Assembly (NCBI GenBank): GCA_002307175.1
Contig: DBTS01000034.1
Location: 44,767 to 108,766, forward strand
Reading direction: 5' to 3'
Length of the DNA: 64,000 bases
DNA from: Rhodocyclaceae bacterium UBA1310
GTDB taxonomy: Bacteria > Pseudomonadota > Gammaproteobacteria > Burkholderiales > Rhodocyclaceae
Positions 52,550 through 62,568 of this stretch are shown here, piece after piece. A program made the position numbers and the translations under genes. Every line of letters starts with the position of its first letter. Within the stretch, counting starts at the first letter, position 1. The notes below the pieces were generated by a model. It did not search any database, had not been told where the DNA came from, and saw only the letters and a program-made list of their open reading frames with translations.

Positions 52550-53317
52550 ATGCCGGCCACCAGTCATGACAATCTCGTTGTCAGTCAATATGATTCGCGC
52601 GCAGCAGCCTATCTTCGCAGCACAGTTCACGCCAGCGGCCCTGATCTGGTCTGGATTGCCGAACGAGTGGGGCATCGTCCGGAAGCTATAGCACTCGATG
52701 TGGGGTGTGGTGGCGGACACCTGAGTTTTTTGCTGGCCGGGCTGGTGGGCCATGTTGTAGCCTGTGACCTTTCCCGGCCAATGTTGCAGACCGTGGCAGC
52801 AGAGGCCGACAGACGCGGATTGAGAAATATTGCTGTCCGCGAGATGGCTGCCGAAGACCTCGCTTTTGCTCCTGCATCCTTCGATGTAGTGACCACCCGC
52901 TATAGTGCCCACCACTGGCGGCACTGGCAGGGCGGACTGCAGGCTATGCGGAGGGTGCTCAAACCGCAAGGGCTGGCGGTCTTCGCAGATGTTGTCGCCC
53001 CGGAAGACGCGCTGCCCGATACTTGGTTGCAGAGCCTGGAGCTTCTGCGCGACCCCTCGCATGTGCGCAATGCCTCCCTGCAGGAGTGGAAGAAGGCACT
53101 GGCCTCTAGCGGGTTCGCCGTTCTGGAGGTGACTCGTTTCCGCCTGCGGCTGGAATTTGCGTCGTGGCTTGAGCGGATGCGGACATCTCCGGTACATGCG
53201 GCAGCCATTCGTTCCCTGCAGCTGCTTGCCAGTGCCGAAGTGGCAGAGTATTTCTCTCTGGAGGAGGATGGCAGTTTCAGCATTGATACTGCTGTTATCT
53301 TGGCGCGTCCGCTCTGA
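52550..53317 (+). CDS. Class I SAM-dependent methyltransferase
   Basis: Started at MPATSHDNLVVSQYDSRAAA after CCAAGGAGCTCACC, the product has 255 residues. LDVGCGGGHLSFLLAGL is the SAM-binding motif I at about 48-64, and ACDLSRPMLQTV and VTTRYSAHHW follow as motifs II and III. It belongs to the UbiE/small-molecule group; the sequence resembles methyltransferases of the YcgJ-like type. The substrate is unknown. The protein has no signal. It is a single gene. Confidence 0.87.
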   Translation: MPATSHDNLVVSQYDSRAAAYLRSTVHASGPDLVWIAERVGHRPEAIALDVGCGGGHLSFLLAGLVGHVVACDLSRPMLQTVAAEADRRGLRNIAVREMAAEDLAFAPASFDVVTTRYSAHHWRHWQGGLQAMRRVLKPQGLAVFADVVAPEDALPDTWLQSLELLRDPSHVRNASLQEWKKALASSGFAVLEVTRFRLRLEFASWLERMRTSPVHAAAIRSLQLLASAEVAEYFSLEEDGSFSIDTAVILARPL

Positions 53318-53430
53318 TAGGGCATGCGCAGAGTGAGACAATCTGCGCGTTTGTACTGCTATCGACCAGATGCTTCTGGATGCGGATTGCCCGTGTCCAG
53401 CGGGCCTGGATTTCGTGGCACACTGCGCGA

Positions 53431-54021
53431 ATGAACTGGCTGGCGCATCTGCATCTGTCTGAACCAAGCATTGAATTCCGTCTGGGGGCTTTGCTGCCCG
53501 ATCTGCTGCCTATGCCGCGCTGGCGGAGCGTGTCTGCGCCAGTGCTGCGTGGCGCGGAATGTCATCGGCTGATTGATGCCTATACCGATGCCCATCCGGT
53601 CGTGAAGCGTTCGATTAGCCGGATTGAGCCGCCACTGCGGCGCTATGGCGGTATTCTCGTGGATGTGTTCTACGACCATTTGCTGGTGCATCACTGGGCA
53701 GATTACACGCCGCAGCCATTGGCAGACTTCGAGGATGAGGTGTACCACGCGATTGACCATGGCGGGGATCTCATTCCGGGGGATGCCTTGCAGCGTCTCA
53801 CGCGCATGCGTCAGCATCGCTGGTTGCATGGCTACGGCAGCATCGAAGGTATCGAGCATACCCTGTGCAGGATTGGCCAGCATTTGCGCAGGCCGCAGCC
53901 GCTGGAGCTTGGGGTGAACTGCCTGCTGCGCAACCTGGATGCGTTTGCCGATGATTTTGCTGAATTCTTTCCGCAACTCACACAGCGCGTGGCGCAGGAA
54001 TACGCCATCGCCCTGCCGTAG
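53431..54021 (+). CDS. acpH: AcpH-family acyl-carrier-protein phosphodiesterase
   Basis: The 196-residue protein starts MNWLAHLHLSEPSIEFRLGA; the frame is open for 17 more codons upstream but they are not family-like. The blocks HRLIDAYTDAHPVVKRS, GGILVDVFYDHLLVHHW and the His/Asp-rich core match the AcpH (DUF479) family, in the HD-type fold. AcpH removes the phosphopantetheine arm from acyl carrier protein. E. coli AcpH has 193 residues. It converges on thiM with a 4-base gap. Confidence 0.85.
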   Translation: MNWLAHLHLSEPSIEFRLGALLPDLLPMPRWRSVSAPVLRGAECHRLIDAYTDAHPVVKRSISRIEPPLRRYGGILVDVFYDHLLVHHWADYTPQPLADFEDEVYHAIDHGGDLIPGDALQRLTRMRQHRWLHGYGSIEGIEHTLCRIGQHLRRPQPLELGVNCLLRNLDAFADDFAEFFPQLTQRVAQEYAIALP

Positions 54022-54025
54022 CAGA

Positions 54026-54811
54026 TCAGCGGGGTAGCCCGATGAGTGTCAGTGCATCCAGAAAGGCTACGGCAAAACTGCCGGTGCCTTGTGAGGCTGC
54101 GCGTGCCTGCTCGCCTGCGCGGGCATAGATGGCACTTGCCGCCGTGGCGGCGCGCAGGGGAGCAATGCCGGCACCCAGGAAGGCAGCCATGGTGGCCCCC
54201 AGGGAACAGCCGGTACCTGTCACACGGGTCATGAGCACATCTCCCCCGGCCACTTCAATCAGGGTCTGGCCATCCGTGATGTAGTCGATTTCCCCGCTGA
54301 CGGCGACAGTCGCCTCGGTCTGTCTGGCGAGCGTCTGTGCTGCATCGATGGCGGAGTTGCTGCTGGCGGTTGAGTCCACACCTTTGCCTCCGCCGGCTGC
54401 GCCGCTCAGTGCCAGGATTTCTGAGGCATTGCCACGGATGATGGTGGGGTGTTGCCCGAGCAGTTCGGTGGCAAAACGTGTGCGGAAGTCCAGCACTCCC
54501 ACCGCGACTGGATCAAGCACCCAGGGTTTGCCGGCTTTTCCCGCAGAGGTAGCCGCACTGCGCATGGCGCGTGCCACTTCCTGTGTGAGTGTGCCGACAT
54601 TGATCAGCAGTGCCTGCGCCATGGCAGCGAACTCACCTGCTTCTTCCTCGGCGATGATCATCGCCGGTGAAGCGCCAAGTGCCAGCAAGACGTTGGCGGT
54701 AAAACCCGTGACCACGATATTGGTGATGCAGTGAACGAGGGGCACCTGCTGACGCATATCTGCCAGATCGCTCAAAACTTCGGGGTGCTTCCAGTCACGG
54801 GCAATATTCAT
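54026..54811 (-). CDS. thiM: Hydroxyethylthiazole kinase
   Basis: The 261-residue protein starts at MNIARDWKHPEVLS after AAGGATTTGAAC. The blocks VHCITNIVVTGFTANVLLAL and AGKPWVLDPVAVG, and the ending VTGTGCSLGATMAAFLGAG with the catalytic Cys, are those of ThiM. It phosphorylates hydroxyethylthiazole in thiamine salvage. It stands alone, without thiE or thiD beside it. I looked for a TPP riboswitch in its leader and found none of the conserved helices. Confidence 0.92.
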   Translation of the reverse strand: MNIARDWKHPEVLSDLADMRQQVPLVHCITNIVVTGFTANVLLALGASPAMIIAEEEAGEFAAMAQALLINVGTLTQEVARAMRSAATSAGKAGKPWVLDPVAVGVLDFRTRFATELLGQHPTIIRGNASEILALSGAAGGGKGVDSTASSNSAIDAAQTLARQTEATVAVSGEIDYITDGQTLIEVAGGDVLMTRVTGTGCSLGATMAAFLGAGIAPLRAATAASAIYARAGEQARAASQGTGSFAVAFLDALTLIGLPR

Positions 54812-55248
54812 GTTCAAATCCTTGATACGTATGGGCTTGTTGTTGGTGCTGCAATACGCGGTGGGGGCATGATAAACCCCGTTGATCCTGGCCTGTGGAA
54901 GTTATTGTCCCAAGCGGTATTCGCTGTTGTTTTGCCAGTGTGCCTGGCCGTGGCCATTCCCAGCAGACAGACGCAGGGGGCGAGGATCAGGAGTGGCTCT
55001 TGCGGTTAGGCCAGGTTTTCAAAGACGGTCCGTACGACGGCGGTTGGGCGTGGACCGGAAATTTGACCGAATGCCAGCTTGGCAGTGGCTTGTGGGCTGA
55101 CGGGGAGAGGAAACGGATGCTGTCATGTTCCCCGTATGTTCCGCCTGTACCATTGGTCAGGCAAATGATTGTCCATGGTGGCGTGAGCATTCCGTTACAG
55201 TGATCTCCAGTGCAGGTAAAATCCTTCCTTTGGAGAAGCGGAATTCAC
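54812..55248. other. Divergent spacer of thiM and dnaB
   Basis: About 440 bases hold no supported gene. A plus-strand frame at 54895-55203 has no recognisable features. No TPP riboswitch is seen. Confidence 0.4.
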
Positions 55249-56661
55249 ATGGTCCAAGCATCATCATTCAACAAGGCGACTGAGACAATGCAGTCAGACC
55301 CCCAGATAGCGGGGCTGAAGCTGCCGCCTCATTCGGTTGAAGCCGAGCAATCGCTGATTGGCGGTATTCTGCTCGACAACTCTGCCTGGGACCGTATTGC
55401 CGATCTGGTGAGTGAAGTTGATTTCTATCGCGACGAACATCGGCGTATCTTTCACAATATTGCCCGGCTCATCGAGATGGGCAAACCGGCCGACGTTGTC
55501 ACCGTCTATGAATCGCTCGACAAGAGCGGAGACGCACAGCATGTCGGCGGGCTCGCCTACCTGGGCGAAATTGCCAATAACACACCTTCTGCAGCGAATA
55601 TTCGTCGTTATGCGGAGATCGTCCGCGAGCGTGCAATTTTGCGCAAGCTCGTGGCCGTGGGCGACGAAATTGCCGCTCATGCACTCTCGCCCGCCGGGCG
55701 TGACGCCAGCGTGATTCTCGACGAGGCCGAAGGCAAGATCCTGGGGATTCGTGACGAAGGGAGCCGCCAGAACAGCGGTTTCATTCCGATCCAGCCGGTT
55801 CTCGGGCAGGTTGTTGATCGTATCCAGGAACTCTACGACCGGGATAATCCTGCTGCTGTGACCGGCGTGCCAACCGGGCTGGTGGATCTGGATAAGATGA
55901 CCTCCGGCCTGCAGCCCACCGATATGATCATTGTGGCGGGGCGTCCGGGTATGGGTAAAACCTCGTTTGCACTGAATATCGCGGAGAGCGTGGCGCTTGA
56001 GGCACAACTCCCGGTGGCGGTGTTTTCGATGGAAATGCCGGCCACCCAGCTGGTCATGCGCTTCATATCATCGGTCGGGCGGCTTGATCAGCATCGCCTG
56101 CGTACCGGCAAGCTCAATGACGACGAATGGCAGCGCCTGTCGTTTGCGCTCGGAAAATTGCACGAAGCACCGATCTACATTGATGAAACGCCGGGCCTCA
56201 ACCCAATCGACCTGCGCGCACGCGCACGCCGTCTGCATCGCCAGTGTGGCGGCAAGCTGGGGCTGATCGTGATCGACTACCTGCAGCTGATGAGCTCCCA
56301 CAAGGAAACGGACAACCGTGCGGCCGAACTATCCGAAATCTCCCGTTCGGTAAAGTCCCTGGCCAAGGAGCTGAGCGTGCCCATCATGGCGCTCTCGCAG
56401 CTCAACCGAAGTCTGGAACAGCGTCCCAACAAGCGGCCTGTGATGTCTGACTTGCGTGAATCCGGCGCTATCGAACAGGATGCGGACATCATCATGTTTG
56501 TGTACCGCGATGAAATCTATAATCCTGATACACAGGAAAAGGGCAAGGCCGAACTCATCATCGGCAAGCATCGTAACGGGCCGACAGGGATGGTGCCGCT
56601 GACGTTTATTGGCGAATACACCCGCTTCGAAAACTGCGCCCAGGGCGATCCCGGGTACTGA
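55249..56661 (+). CDS. dnaB: Replicative DNA helicase DnaB
   Basis: The 470-residue protein starts at MVQASSFNKATETMQSDPQI; an alternative ATG lies at 55288. The N-terminal DnaB domain (HSVEAEQSLIGGILLDNSAW) leads to a RecA-like motor with Walker A GRPGMGKTSFALNIA, Walker B LIVIDYLQLMSS and the DLRESGAIEQDADIIMFVYR block. It unwinds DNA ahead of the replication fork and binds primase. Length and order match bacterial DnaB (about 460-470 residues). A terminator follows directly. Confidence 0.97.
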   Translation: MVQASSFNKATETMQSDPQIAGLKLPPHSVEAEQSLIGGILLDNSAWDRIADLVSEVDFYRDEHRRIFHNIARLIEMGKPADVVTVYESLDKSGDAQHVGGLAYLGEIANNTPSAANIRRYAEIVRERAILRKLVAVGDEIAAHALSPAGRDASVILDEAEGKILGIRDEGSRQNSGFIPIQPVLGQVVDRIQELYDRDNPAAVTGVPTGLVDLDKMTSGLQPTDMIIVAGRPGMGKTSFALNIAESVALEAQLPVAVFSMEMPATQLVMRFISSVGRLDQHRLRTGKLNDDEWQRLSFALGKLHEAPIYIDETPGLNPIDLRARARRLHRQCGGKLGLIVIDYLQLMSSHKETDNRAAELSEISRSVKSLAKELSVPIMALSQLNRSLEQRPNKRPVMSDLRESGAIEQDADIIMFVYRDEIYNPDTQEKGKAELIIGKHRNGPTGMVPLTFIGEYTRFENCAQGDPGY

Positions 56662-56680
56662 TAGGGCTGCCGCAAACGAA

Positions 56681-56708
56681 AAAGGCCGCATTTCTGCGGC
56701 CTTTTTTT
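56681..56708 (+). terminator. Terminator of dnaB
   Basis: AAAGGCCGCA and TGCGGCCTTT form a 10-bp stem with a 4-base loop, followed by T bases. It may also stop the convergent lipoprotein gene. Confidence 0.92.
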
Positions 56709-56729
56709 GATGCTCCCGGGATGCCGGGA

Positions 56730-57161
56730 TTACGGCTTGGCAATCTGCCAGTCCGGCTTGCCTTCACCAGTCTTGTCGCCAGCCTTTTTGTCGGCCTTGT
56801 TCTGGTACAGGGGCTTGCCCTTGTAGGCCCACTGGGTCATGCCGTCGTCGCGTTCAAAGATCGTGTAATCGCCCTTGGCAGCGTCATCCGGCGTGGTCAG
56901 CAGGGGCGGCCATTCGAACGGGCACTTGGCATAGCAGGCGCTCTTGTTCGGGGTCGTGTCCTTGTCATAGGTGTACAGGGTCAGACCTGCATTGGTGACC
57001 AGAGCACCATCCTTGGCTAACGCTGGCGTAGCGGGAGGCGTGTAGGTTTGCGGCGCCGCAGCCGTGCTATCGCTCGGTGCATCGGTCTTCGGTACCGAGC
57101 TACATGCGGACAGCACTGCGAGTGCAAGGGAAGCGACAACGAGGCTTACTTGGTACTTCAT
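56730..57161 (-). CDS. COG4315-type secreted-repeat lipoprotein
   Basis: The 143-residue protein has a lipobox LSAC with the cysteine at residue 20 (MKYQVSLVVASLALAVLSAC). Two short repeats follow: LVTNAGLTLYTYDKDT and AYKGKPLYQNKADKKAGD, with a CYAKCPFEWPPLL segment between. This is the pattern of the COG4315 / Lipoprotein_15 family of conserved periplasmic lipoproteins with unknown function, sometimes found with redox proteins. The start was set by the signal peptide. Confidence 0.88.
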   Translation of the reverse strand: MKYQVSLVVASLALAVLSACSSVPKTDAPSDSTAAAPQTYTPPATPALAKDGALVTNAGLTLYTYDKDTTPNKSACYAKCPFEWPPLLTTPDDAAKGDYTIFERDDGMTQWAYKGKPLYQNKADKKAGDKTGEGKPDWQIAKP

Positions 57162-57269
57162 GGATGGATCCTCCTGGTGTGTGATCAAGCAAACTCTGGG
57201 TTTTTTATTGTCCCTGGGTCGTGGAACGCCAGGTGACATTATTCCAATGTGCGAGCGCTTTCTCAATGG

Positions 57270-57896
57270 TTAATTGCGTGCGGTGGAGGATTGTGCGGTA
57301 TTCAGTGGCATATATTTCCACTGATCCCAGGCTGCGCGTACTGCATTGGGATATTCCGGCCGGCCCAGGCTGCCGTTGTAGCGGCCGAGGGCGCGGTAGG
57401 TGTCGCCTTTTTCGATGTCGAGGTAATATCGCAGGATAGTGCAGCCATAGCGCAGGTTGGTGCGCAGGTAAAACAGGTTCTGATCCGGCGTGCCGATCTG
57501 GCGAACCCAGAATGGCATCACCTGCATCAGGCCGCGTGCCCCGGCGCTGGAAACGGCATATTTATGAAATCCGCTTTCCACCTGGATCAGGCCGAGCACC
57601 ATCTGTGGATCGAGCCCCGCACGCTGGGCTTCGTAATATACGGTCTTGAGCAGATCAATGCGCTCCTGGGGGTCGGGAATCCGTTTCGCCAGGCGCGGCA
57701 CCATTTCGTTGAGCCAGTGCAGCTTTTCCTGCATGGAAGGGAAGATCGGCTCGGGCGAGGCGTGGTCGGCAATTGCGGACTGCAATGCCGCCTGCACACT
57801 CGCCGAGAGATCTTCCTGGCGCTGGGCACCTGCCCAGGCTAACTGGCACGCACACAGGCACAGGAGCGCGGCACAGGTCTTCATCTTGCGAATCAT
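57270..57896 (-). CDS. Lytic transglycosylase, SLT domain
   Basis: The 208-residue protein has a signal peptide ([17 protein letters not shown]). The catalytic domain contains [20 protein letters not shown] with the catalytic Glu, then [13 protein letters not shown] and [22 protein letters not shown], as in Slt70-type soluble lytic transglycosylases. It cleaves peptidoglycan glycan strands in the periplasm. Its start overlaps the end of proS by 4 bases, so the two genes are co-transcribed; this order (proS then lytic transglycosylase) is common in betaproteobacteria. Confidence 0.9.
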   Translation of the reverse strand: MIRKMKTCAALLCLCACQLAWAGAQRQEDLSASVQAALQSAIADHASPEPIFPSMQEKLHWLNEMVPRLAKRIPDPQERIDLLKTVYYEAQRAGLDPQMVLGLIQVESGFHKYAVSSAGARGLMQVMPFWVRQIGTPDQNLFYLRTNLRYGCTILRYYLDIEKGDTYRALGRYNGSLGRPEYPNAVRAAWDQWKYMPLNTAQSSTARN

Positions 57897-59605
57897 TTTG
57901 CGGCGAGACGGGCTTTGACCAGATTGGCGATCTCCGCCACGGGCACCTTGGTGGCTTCCGTGTCGCGACGCCCCTGATATTCCGTCAAACCTTCCTTCAG
58001 GCCACGGTCGCCAATGACGACGCGGTGCGGCACGCCAATCAGTTCCCAGTCTGCAAACATCACGCCGGGGCGTTCGTCACGGTCATCGAGCACCACGTCG
58101 ACGCCGGCAGCCTGCAGCTCGGCGTAGAGGGCGTTGGCCGTATCGCGTACCGCTTCGGAACGGCTCCAGCCCATCGGGCAGATCACCACCTGGAATGGGG
58201 CGATGGCGTCCGGCCAGATAATGCCGCGGTCGTCGAAGTTCTGCTCGATGGCGGCCCCCATGATGCGAGTCACCCCGATGCCGTAGCAGCCCATCTCCAT
58301 GACCTGTTCCTTGCCGGCCTCGTCGATGAACTTGCAACCCATTGCCGCCGAATAGCGCGTGCGCAGCTGGAAGATGTGGCCGACTTCGATACCGCGACAG
58401 ATCGCGAGTTGGCCCTTGCCGTCAGGCGAAGCGTCGCCGGCAACCGCATTGCGGATATCGACGAATTCCGGTTCCGGAAAGTCGCGGCCAAGGTTGGCGC
58501 CCGTGTAGTGATGATCTGTTTCATTCGCGCCGATGGCAAAGTCAGCCATCACGGCGACGGCACGGTCGGCATAGATACGGCCCTTGAAGCCGATGGGGCC
58601 GAGCGAACCAGGTTCTGCACCGAAAGCATCGCGAATTGAAGCGGGCGAGGCAAAACGCAAGGGTGAGAACACGCCCGGCAGCTTGCCGGCCTTGATTTCG
58701 TTGAGTTCGTGGTCGCCGCGCAGCAGCAGCAGCACGGGCGTGCCGTCGTCACCTTCAACAACGACCGACTTCAGCGTCTGGCCGACCGGAATCTTCAGAA
58801 AATCCACGAGTTGCTGGATGGTCTTGATGTCCGGGGTGTGTATCTTGGAGAGTGGGGCGCTGGCTGCCGGGCGGGCGCCGGCAGGTGCCACGGCTTCAGC
58901 CAGCTCGACATTGGCGGCGAACTCCGAATCCGGGCAGTAGGCGATGGCGTCTTCACCAGTTTCGGCGATCACGTGGAATTCGTGCGAGCCCGTTCCCCCG
59001 ATGGCGCCGGTATCGGCGGCCACGGCACGGAACTGCAGGCCCAGGCGGGTGAAGATGCGCGAATAGGTCTCATACATATTGCGGTATTCGCGCTGCAGAT
59101 CTTCAAAGCTCACATGGAAGGAGTAGGCGTCCTTCATCGTGAATTCGCGGCCGCGCATGATGCCGAAACGGGGGCGGCGTTCATCGCGGAACTTGGTCTG
59201 AATCTGGTACAGGTTCTTTGGCAGCTGGCGATAACTGCGCAGATCCTGGCGCACGATGTCGGTGATGACTTCCTCGGATGTCGGCTGGATCACGAAGTCG
59301 CGATGGTGGCGGTCCTTGAAGCGCAGGAGTTCATCACCCATCTTGTCGAAGCGGCCGGTTTCCTGCCACAGCTCGGCCGGTTGCACGATGGGCATCAGCA
59401 GTTCCACCGCGCCGGCACGATTCATCTCCTCGCGGATGATGTTTTCGATCTTGCGGATAACCCGCAGCCCGACTGGCATGTAGTTGTAGACGCCAGCGGT
59501 CAGTTTCTTGATGAAACCCGCCCGCATCATGAGCTTGTGGCTGATGATTTCTGCGTCAGAGGGAGCTTCCTTGAGCGTGGAGATATAGAACTGGCTTGCG
59601 CGCAT
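57893..59605 (-). CDS. proS: Prolyl-tRNA synthetase
   Basis: The 570-residue protein is a bacterial-type ProRS of the usual length. The class II motifs are visible: [20 protein letters not shown] and [20 protein letters not shown] (motif 2). The sequence near 225-400 is the inserted editing domain, with [20 protein letters not shown], which clears misacylated Ala-t[20 protein letters not shown] is motif 3. It charges tRNA-Pro in the cytosol. It is followed by the lytic transglycosylase with a 4-base overlap, and it diverges from rppH. Confidence 0.97.
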   Translation of the reverse strand: MRASQFYISTLKEAPSDAEIISHKLMMRAGFIKKLTAGVYNYMPVGLRVIRKIENIIREEMNRAGAVELLMPIVQPAELWQETGRFDKMGDELLRFKDRHHRDFVIQPTSEEVITDIVRQDLRSYRQLPKNLYQIQTKFRDERRPRFGIMRGREFTMKDAYSFHVSFEDLQREYRNMYETYSRIFTRLGLQFRAVAADTGAIGGTGSHEFHVIAETGEDAIAYCPDSEFAANVELAEAVAPAGARPAASAPLSKIHTPDIKTIQQLVDFLKIPVGQTLKSVVVEGDDGTPVLLLLRGDHELNEIKAGKLPGVFSPLRFASPASIRDAFGAEPGSLGPIGFKGRIYADRAVAVMADFAIGANETDHHYTGANLGRDFPEPEFVDIRNAVAGDASPDGKGQLAICRGIEVGHIFQLRTRYSAAMGCKFIDEAGKEQVMEMGCYGIGVTRIMGAAIEQNFDDRGIIWPDAIAPFQVVICPMGWSRSEAVRDTANALYAELQAAGVDVVLDDRDERPGVMFADWELIGVPHRVVIGDRGLKEGLTEYQGRRDTEATKVPVAEIANLVKARLAAK

Positions 59606-59769
59606 GATTCGAGGCCGAAATGGTCAAATTTGGGAAATAACCCGGAATTCTACCCGATTGCAGGCATCTGCCGGAGGGCTAGCCGAGGGTCGGCGGGTTT
59701 TCGGAGTTTTCTTGTGCATTGATCTGTGAAAGAATCGGGGCAATTCATGACTTAGTAGTGGTGACAAAC

Positions 59770-60300
59770 ATGCTCGACCGGGACGGTTATCGGCCCAATG
59801 TCGGCATCGTCATCGTTAACGCAAACAACGAGGTATTTTGGGGCAAACGCATCCGCGAGCATTCCTGGCAGTTTCCGCAAGGGGGCATCAAGCACGGGGA
59901 ATCCCCCGAGCAGGCGATGTTCCGCGAGCTCTACGAGGAGGCTGGGCTGGGTGCCGAGCATGTGCGTGTACTTGCCCGTACCCGTGACTGGTTGCGTTAT
60001 GACGTGCCGAAACACTGGATCAAGCGCGAATGGCGCAGCACTTATCGGGGCCAGAAGCAGATCTGGTTCCTGTTGCGCCTTGTTGGCCGGGATAGTGACA
60101 TCAACCTGCGTGCCTCCGGGCATCCGGAGTTTGATGCCTGGCGCTGGGCGAATTTCTGGGTGCCGCTTGACTCGGTGATCGAGTTCAAGCGTGGCGTTTA
60201 TCGCCTTGCACTCAATGAACTGGCAGATACCCTGTTTCAGGGGGATATGCAGACGCGGCCGCGCAGTTACCGGCTGGAAGAGGAAGGCGGCGTATCGTGA
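59770..60300 (+). CDS. rppH: RNA pyrophosphohydrolase RppH
   Basis: The 176-residue start at [17 protein letters not shown] is the one conserved in RppH; an upstream extension is not family-like. The Nudix box has the form [20 protein letters not shown] followed by AGL, with all fixed residues. RppH removes pyrophosphate from the 5' end of mRNA and so starts its decay. The coq7 start overlaps its stop (GTGA), which means the two are co-translated. It diverges from proS. Confidence 0.95.
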   Translation: MLDRDGYRPNVGIVIVNANNEVFWGKRIREHSWQFPQGGIKHGESPEQAMFRELYEEAGLGAEHVRVLARTRDWLRYDVPKHWIKREWRSTYRGQKQIWFLLRLVGRDSDINLRASGHPEFDAWRWANFWVPLDSVIEFKRGVYRLALNELADTLFQGDMQTRPRSYRLEEEGGVS

Positions 60301-60932
60301 GAGAGTTTTCGTTGCAGGATCGCCTGATCACGCACCTTGACCGTGCCTTGCGTACGCTGGCCGCCGAGCCGCGCAGCGTGCGCCCGACTCCCGGCGCGGA
60401 AGCGGCGGAAGAGGTAGTGGATGATGCGCAGCGGCGCCATGTGGCGGCGCTGATGCGCATTAACCATACTGGCGAGATCTGTGCCCAGGCTTTGTACCAG
60501 GGGCAGGCCATCACTGCGCGTGATGAAACCGCCCGGGAATCGCTGGAAAAGGCCGCCGATGAGGAAACCGAGCATCTGGCCTGGACGTTGGGGCGGATTC
60601 GTGAAATGGGCGGCCGTACCAGCCTGCTGAACCCCCTGTGGTATGGCGGTTCTCTGGCCATCGGAGTGGCTGCCGGGATTGCCGGGGATCGCTGGAGCCT
60701 GGGTTTCCTCGCAGAAACCGAGCGCCAGGTGGGCGCCCATCTGCACGGTCACCTGGAGAAAATCCCGGCAGGCGACGGTCGCAGCCGGGCAATCCTGGAG
60801 CAGATGCATACGGATGAAACGGGGCATGCACAGATGGCCGAACGTCTGGGCGGAGCCGAACTTCCGGCACCGGCCCGTCTGGCGATGCGCCTGGCCTCAA
60901 AGATGATGACGACGCTGACCTATCGGGTCTGA
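60297..60932 (+). CDS. coq7: 2-polyprenyl-3-methyl-6-methoxy-benzoquinol hydroxylase Coq7
   Basis: The 211-residue protein starts with GTG inside the rppH stop. It has the di-iron carboxylate motifs of Coq7: [45 protein letters not shown] and [12 protein letters not shown]. Coq7 carries out the last hydroxylation in ubiquinone biosynthesis and replaces UbiF of enterobacteria. Its use points to a betaproteobacterium or a pseudomonad-like group. A terminator lies 30 bases after the stop. Confidence 0.95.
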   Translation: MREFSLQDRLITHLDRALRTLAAEPRSVRPTPGAEAAEEVVDDAQRRHVAALMRINHTGEICAQALYQGQAITARDETARESLEKAADEETEHLAWTLGRIREMGGRTSLLNPLWYGGSLAIGVAAGIAGDRWSLGFLAETERQVGAHLHGHLEKIPAGDGRSRAILEQMHTDETGHAQMAERLGGAELPAPARLAMRLASKMMTTLTYRV

Positions 60933-60959
60933 AACGCTGTAACAGCTGATGACAAAGGT

Positions 60960-60990
60960 GGGGCGCGTGCTGCTGCACACGCCCCGTTTT
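60960..60990 (+). terminator. Terminator of rppH-coq7
   Basis: GGGGCGCGTGC pairs with GCACACGCCCC, with one mismatch and a TGCT loop, then GTTTTC. It may serve the convergent osmC gene too. Confidence 0.82.
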
Positions 60991-60999
60991 CTTTCCGGC

Positions 61000-61422
61000 T
61001 CAGGCTTCGGTTTCGACGATTTCGAAATCGTGCGTGATTTCGGCAGTCTTGCCGAGCATGATTGAGGCTGAGCAGTATTTGTCTGCCGAGAGTTTGATTG
61101 CGCGTTCCACAATCTCGTGCTTGAGGGCATGCCCGCTGACCACATAATGGTAGTGGATGCGCGTGAACACCTTCGGGTCGGATTCGGCGCGATCGGCCTG
61201 CAGCTGCACTTCGCAGCCACTGATGGCGTGACGCCCACGCTTGAGGATGAGCACGACGTCGTACGCTGTACAGCCACCGGCGCCCGCCAGGATGAGTTCC
61301 ATGGGGCGTGGCGCTTCATCCTTGCCACCCAGCTCGGCAGCACCTTCCATTCTCACGGTGTGCTGGCTGCCTGTTGTGGCGACAAAGCGTGCGTCACCGT
61401 CCCATTTGACTGTGCATTCCAT
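61000..61422 (-). CDS. OsmC-family protein, YhfA-like
   Basis: The 140-residue protein begins MECTVKWDGDARFVATTGSQ. The OsmC blocks are present: PMELILAGAGGCTAYDVVLI with one cysteine and LSADKYCSASIMLGK with the second. The two cysteines would reduce organic peroxides in Ohr/OsmC proteins; this subgroup (YhfA-like) has an uncertain role. It is cytosolic. It converges on coq7. Confidence 0.87.
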   Translation of the reverse strand: MECTVKWDGDARFVATTGSQHTVRMEGAAELGGKDEAPRPMELILAGAGGCTAYDVVLILKRGRHAISGCEVQLQADRAESDPKVFTRIHYHYVVSGHALKHEIVERAIKLSADKYCSASIMLGKTAEITHDFEIVETEA

Positions 61423-61507
61423 GTATTGCTCCAGATAATTGCGGCTGTGGATTACCGACTCTACCGCATTTGTGCGGCAGAGGGGGCTGTCTCTACTGGC
61501 CGGGATT

Positions 61508-62263
61508 TCAATCCAGCGGGATTTCCTTGCGCAGTTGCAGGCGCTTTTCGTTCTTGCGGCGCAGGCGGATGTTGATCATCTCCACTGCCAGCGAGAAGGC
61601 CATGGAGAAATAGACATAGCCTTTGGGAATATGTGTGCCGAAGCCATCGGCGATCAGTGTGACGCCCACCAGCACGAGGAAAGACAGTGCCAGCATCTTG
61701 ATTGTCGGGTTGGCATCCACAAAATCCCCGATGGCCTTGGCCGCGAACATCATGACGCAGACCGACAGAACAATCGCCAGGATCATCACCGTGAGGTGAT
61801 CTGCCAGGCCGACGGCAGTGATCACGGAATCCAGCGAGAAGACGATGTCGATCACCGCAATCTGCACCAGCACTGCGCCGAACACGGCTTTCTTGGTGTT
61901 GGCCGTGCCTTCTCCGCCTTCTTCCTCACCTTCGAGCGAGCCGTGGATTTCATGCACACTCTTCCAGAGCAGGAACAGACCGCCACCGATCAGGATCAGA
62001 TCGCGGCCGGAAATGCCCTGGCCCATCACCTCGAACAGCGGTTGTGTCAGGCGCATGATCCAGGCCAGTGAGGCGAGCAGGGCGATGCGCGTGCCCATGG
62101 CCAGGAGCAGGCCGAGGCGGCGGGCGGAATTGCGTTGATGGGTGGGGAGCCTGCCGACGAGGATCGAGAGAAAGATGATGTTGTCTATCCCCAGCACAAT
62201 CTCCAGGGCAGTCAGGGTCGCCAGGGCCATCCAGGCGTTCGGGTCGCTAAGCCAGTTGAACAT
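61508..62263 (-). CDS. TerC-family integral membrane protein
   Basis: The 251-residue protein begins MFNWLSDPNAWMALATLTAL and has seven or so membrane helices. The TerC motifs LEIVLGIDNIIFLSILVGRL and VIDIVFSLDSVITAVGLAD, each with a conserved acidic residue in the membrane, are intact. TerC proteins are linked to metal efflux (manganese) and tellurium resistance; many help load metal onto exported proteins. The start was chosen because a longer frame upstream has no family features. It is a single gene. Confidence 0.9.
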   Translation of the reverse strand: MFNWLSDPNAWMALATLTALEIVLGIDNIIFLSILVGRLPTHQRNSARRLGLLLAMGTRIALLASLAWIMRLTQPLFEVMGQGISGRDLILIGGGLFLLWKSVHEIHGSLEGEEEGGEGTANTKKAVFGAVLVQIAVIDIVFSLDSVITAVGLADHLTVMILAIVLSVCVMMFAAKAIGDFVDANPTIKMLALSFLVLVGVTLIADGFGTHIPKGYVYFSMAFSLAVEMINIRLRRKNEKRLQLRKEIPLD

Positions 62264-62568
62264 GATCTTGTAGTGGTTTGTTATCGGATTGGGTGTCAGC
62301 TGGCCGGCTGGAAAAAGCCTGGGGACAGGAGGCAAAACTTACGCAGGCGGAATTTTAGCAAAAGAACGGCACCAGGAAGGTGCTGGCGGTGCGAATAACG
62401 CTGGAATTTTGTCTCTGTTATGTGTTTGATTTCATTGTGATCGTCAGTGTCTGCGAAAGTTCCCGTGCGTGGACGGAGCCGGTTAAACGGGCAAAAAATG
62501 GGAGCCGAAGCCCCCATTTTCAGTTGCCCGCATTCTGGGGCAGGCTCAGAACGCTCGTGAACCGTTTC
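62264..62568. other. Spacer with RluB terminator
   Basis: About 300 bases upstream of the terC-like gene. It holds the terminator of the pseudouridine synthase gene at 62491-62521 and otherwise no gene. Confidence 0.5.
62491..62521 (-). terminator. Terminator of rluB-like gene
   Basis: On the minus strand a stem of AAATGGGGGC-type sequence closes on a TTCG tetraloop and runs into TTTTTT. It is 48 bases after the stop. Confidence 0.88.

Noticed and set aside
54812..55000. TPP riboswitch before thiM
   Set aside because: The conserved TPP-aptamer helices and loop sequences are not present in the leader.
54895..55203. Plus-strand frame of 102 codons upstream of dnaB
   Set aside because: No ribosome binding site or family features; some balanced composition near the end is not enough to call a gene.
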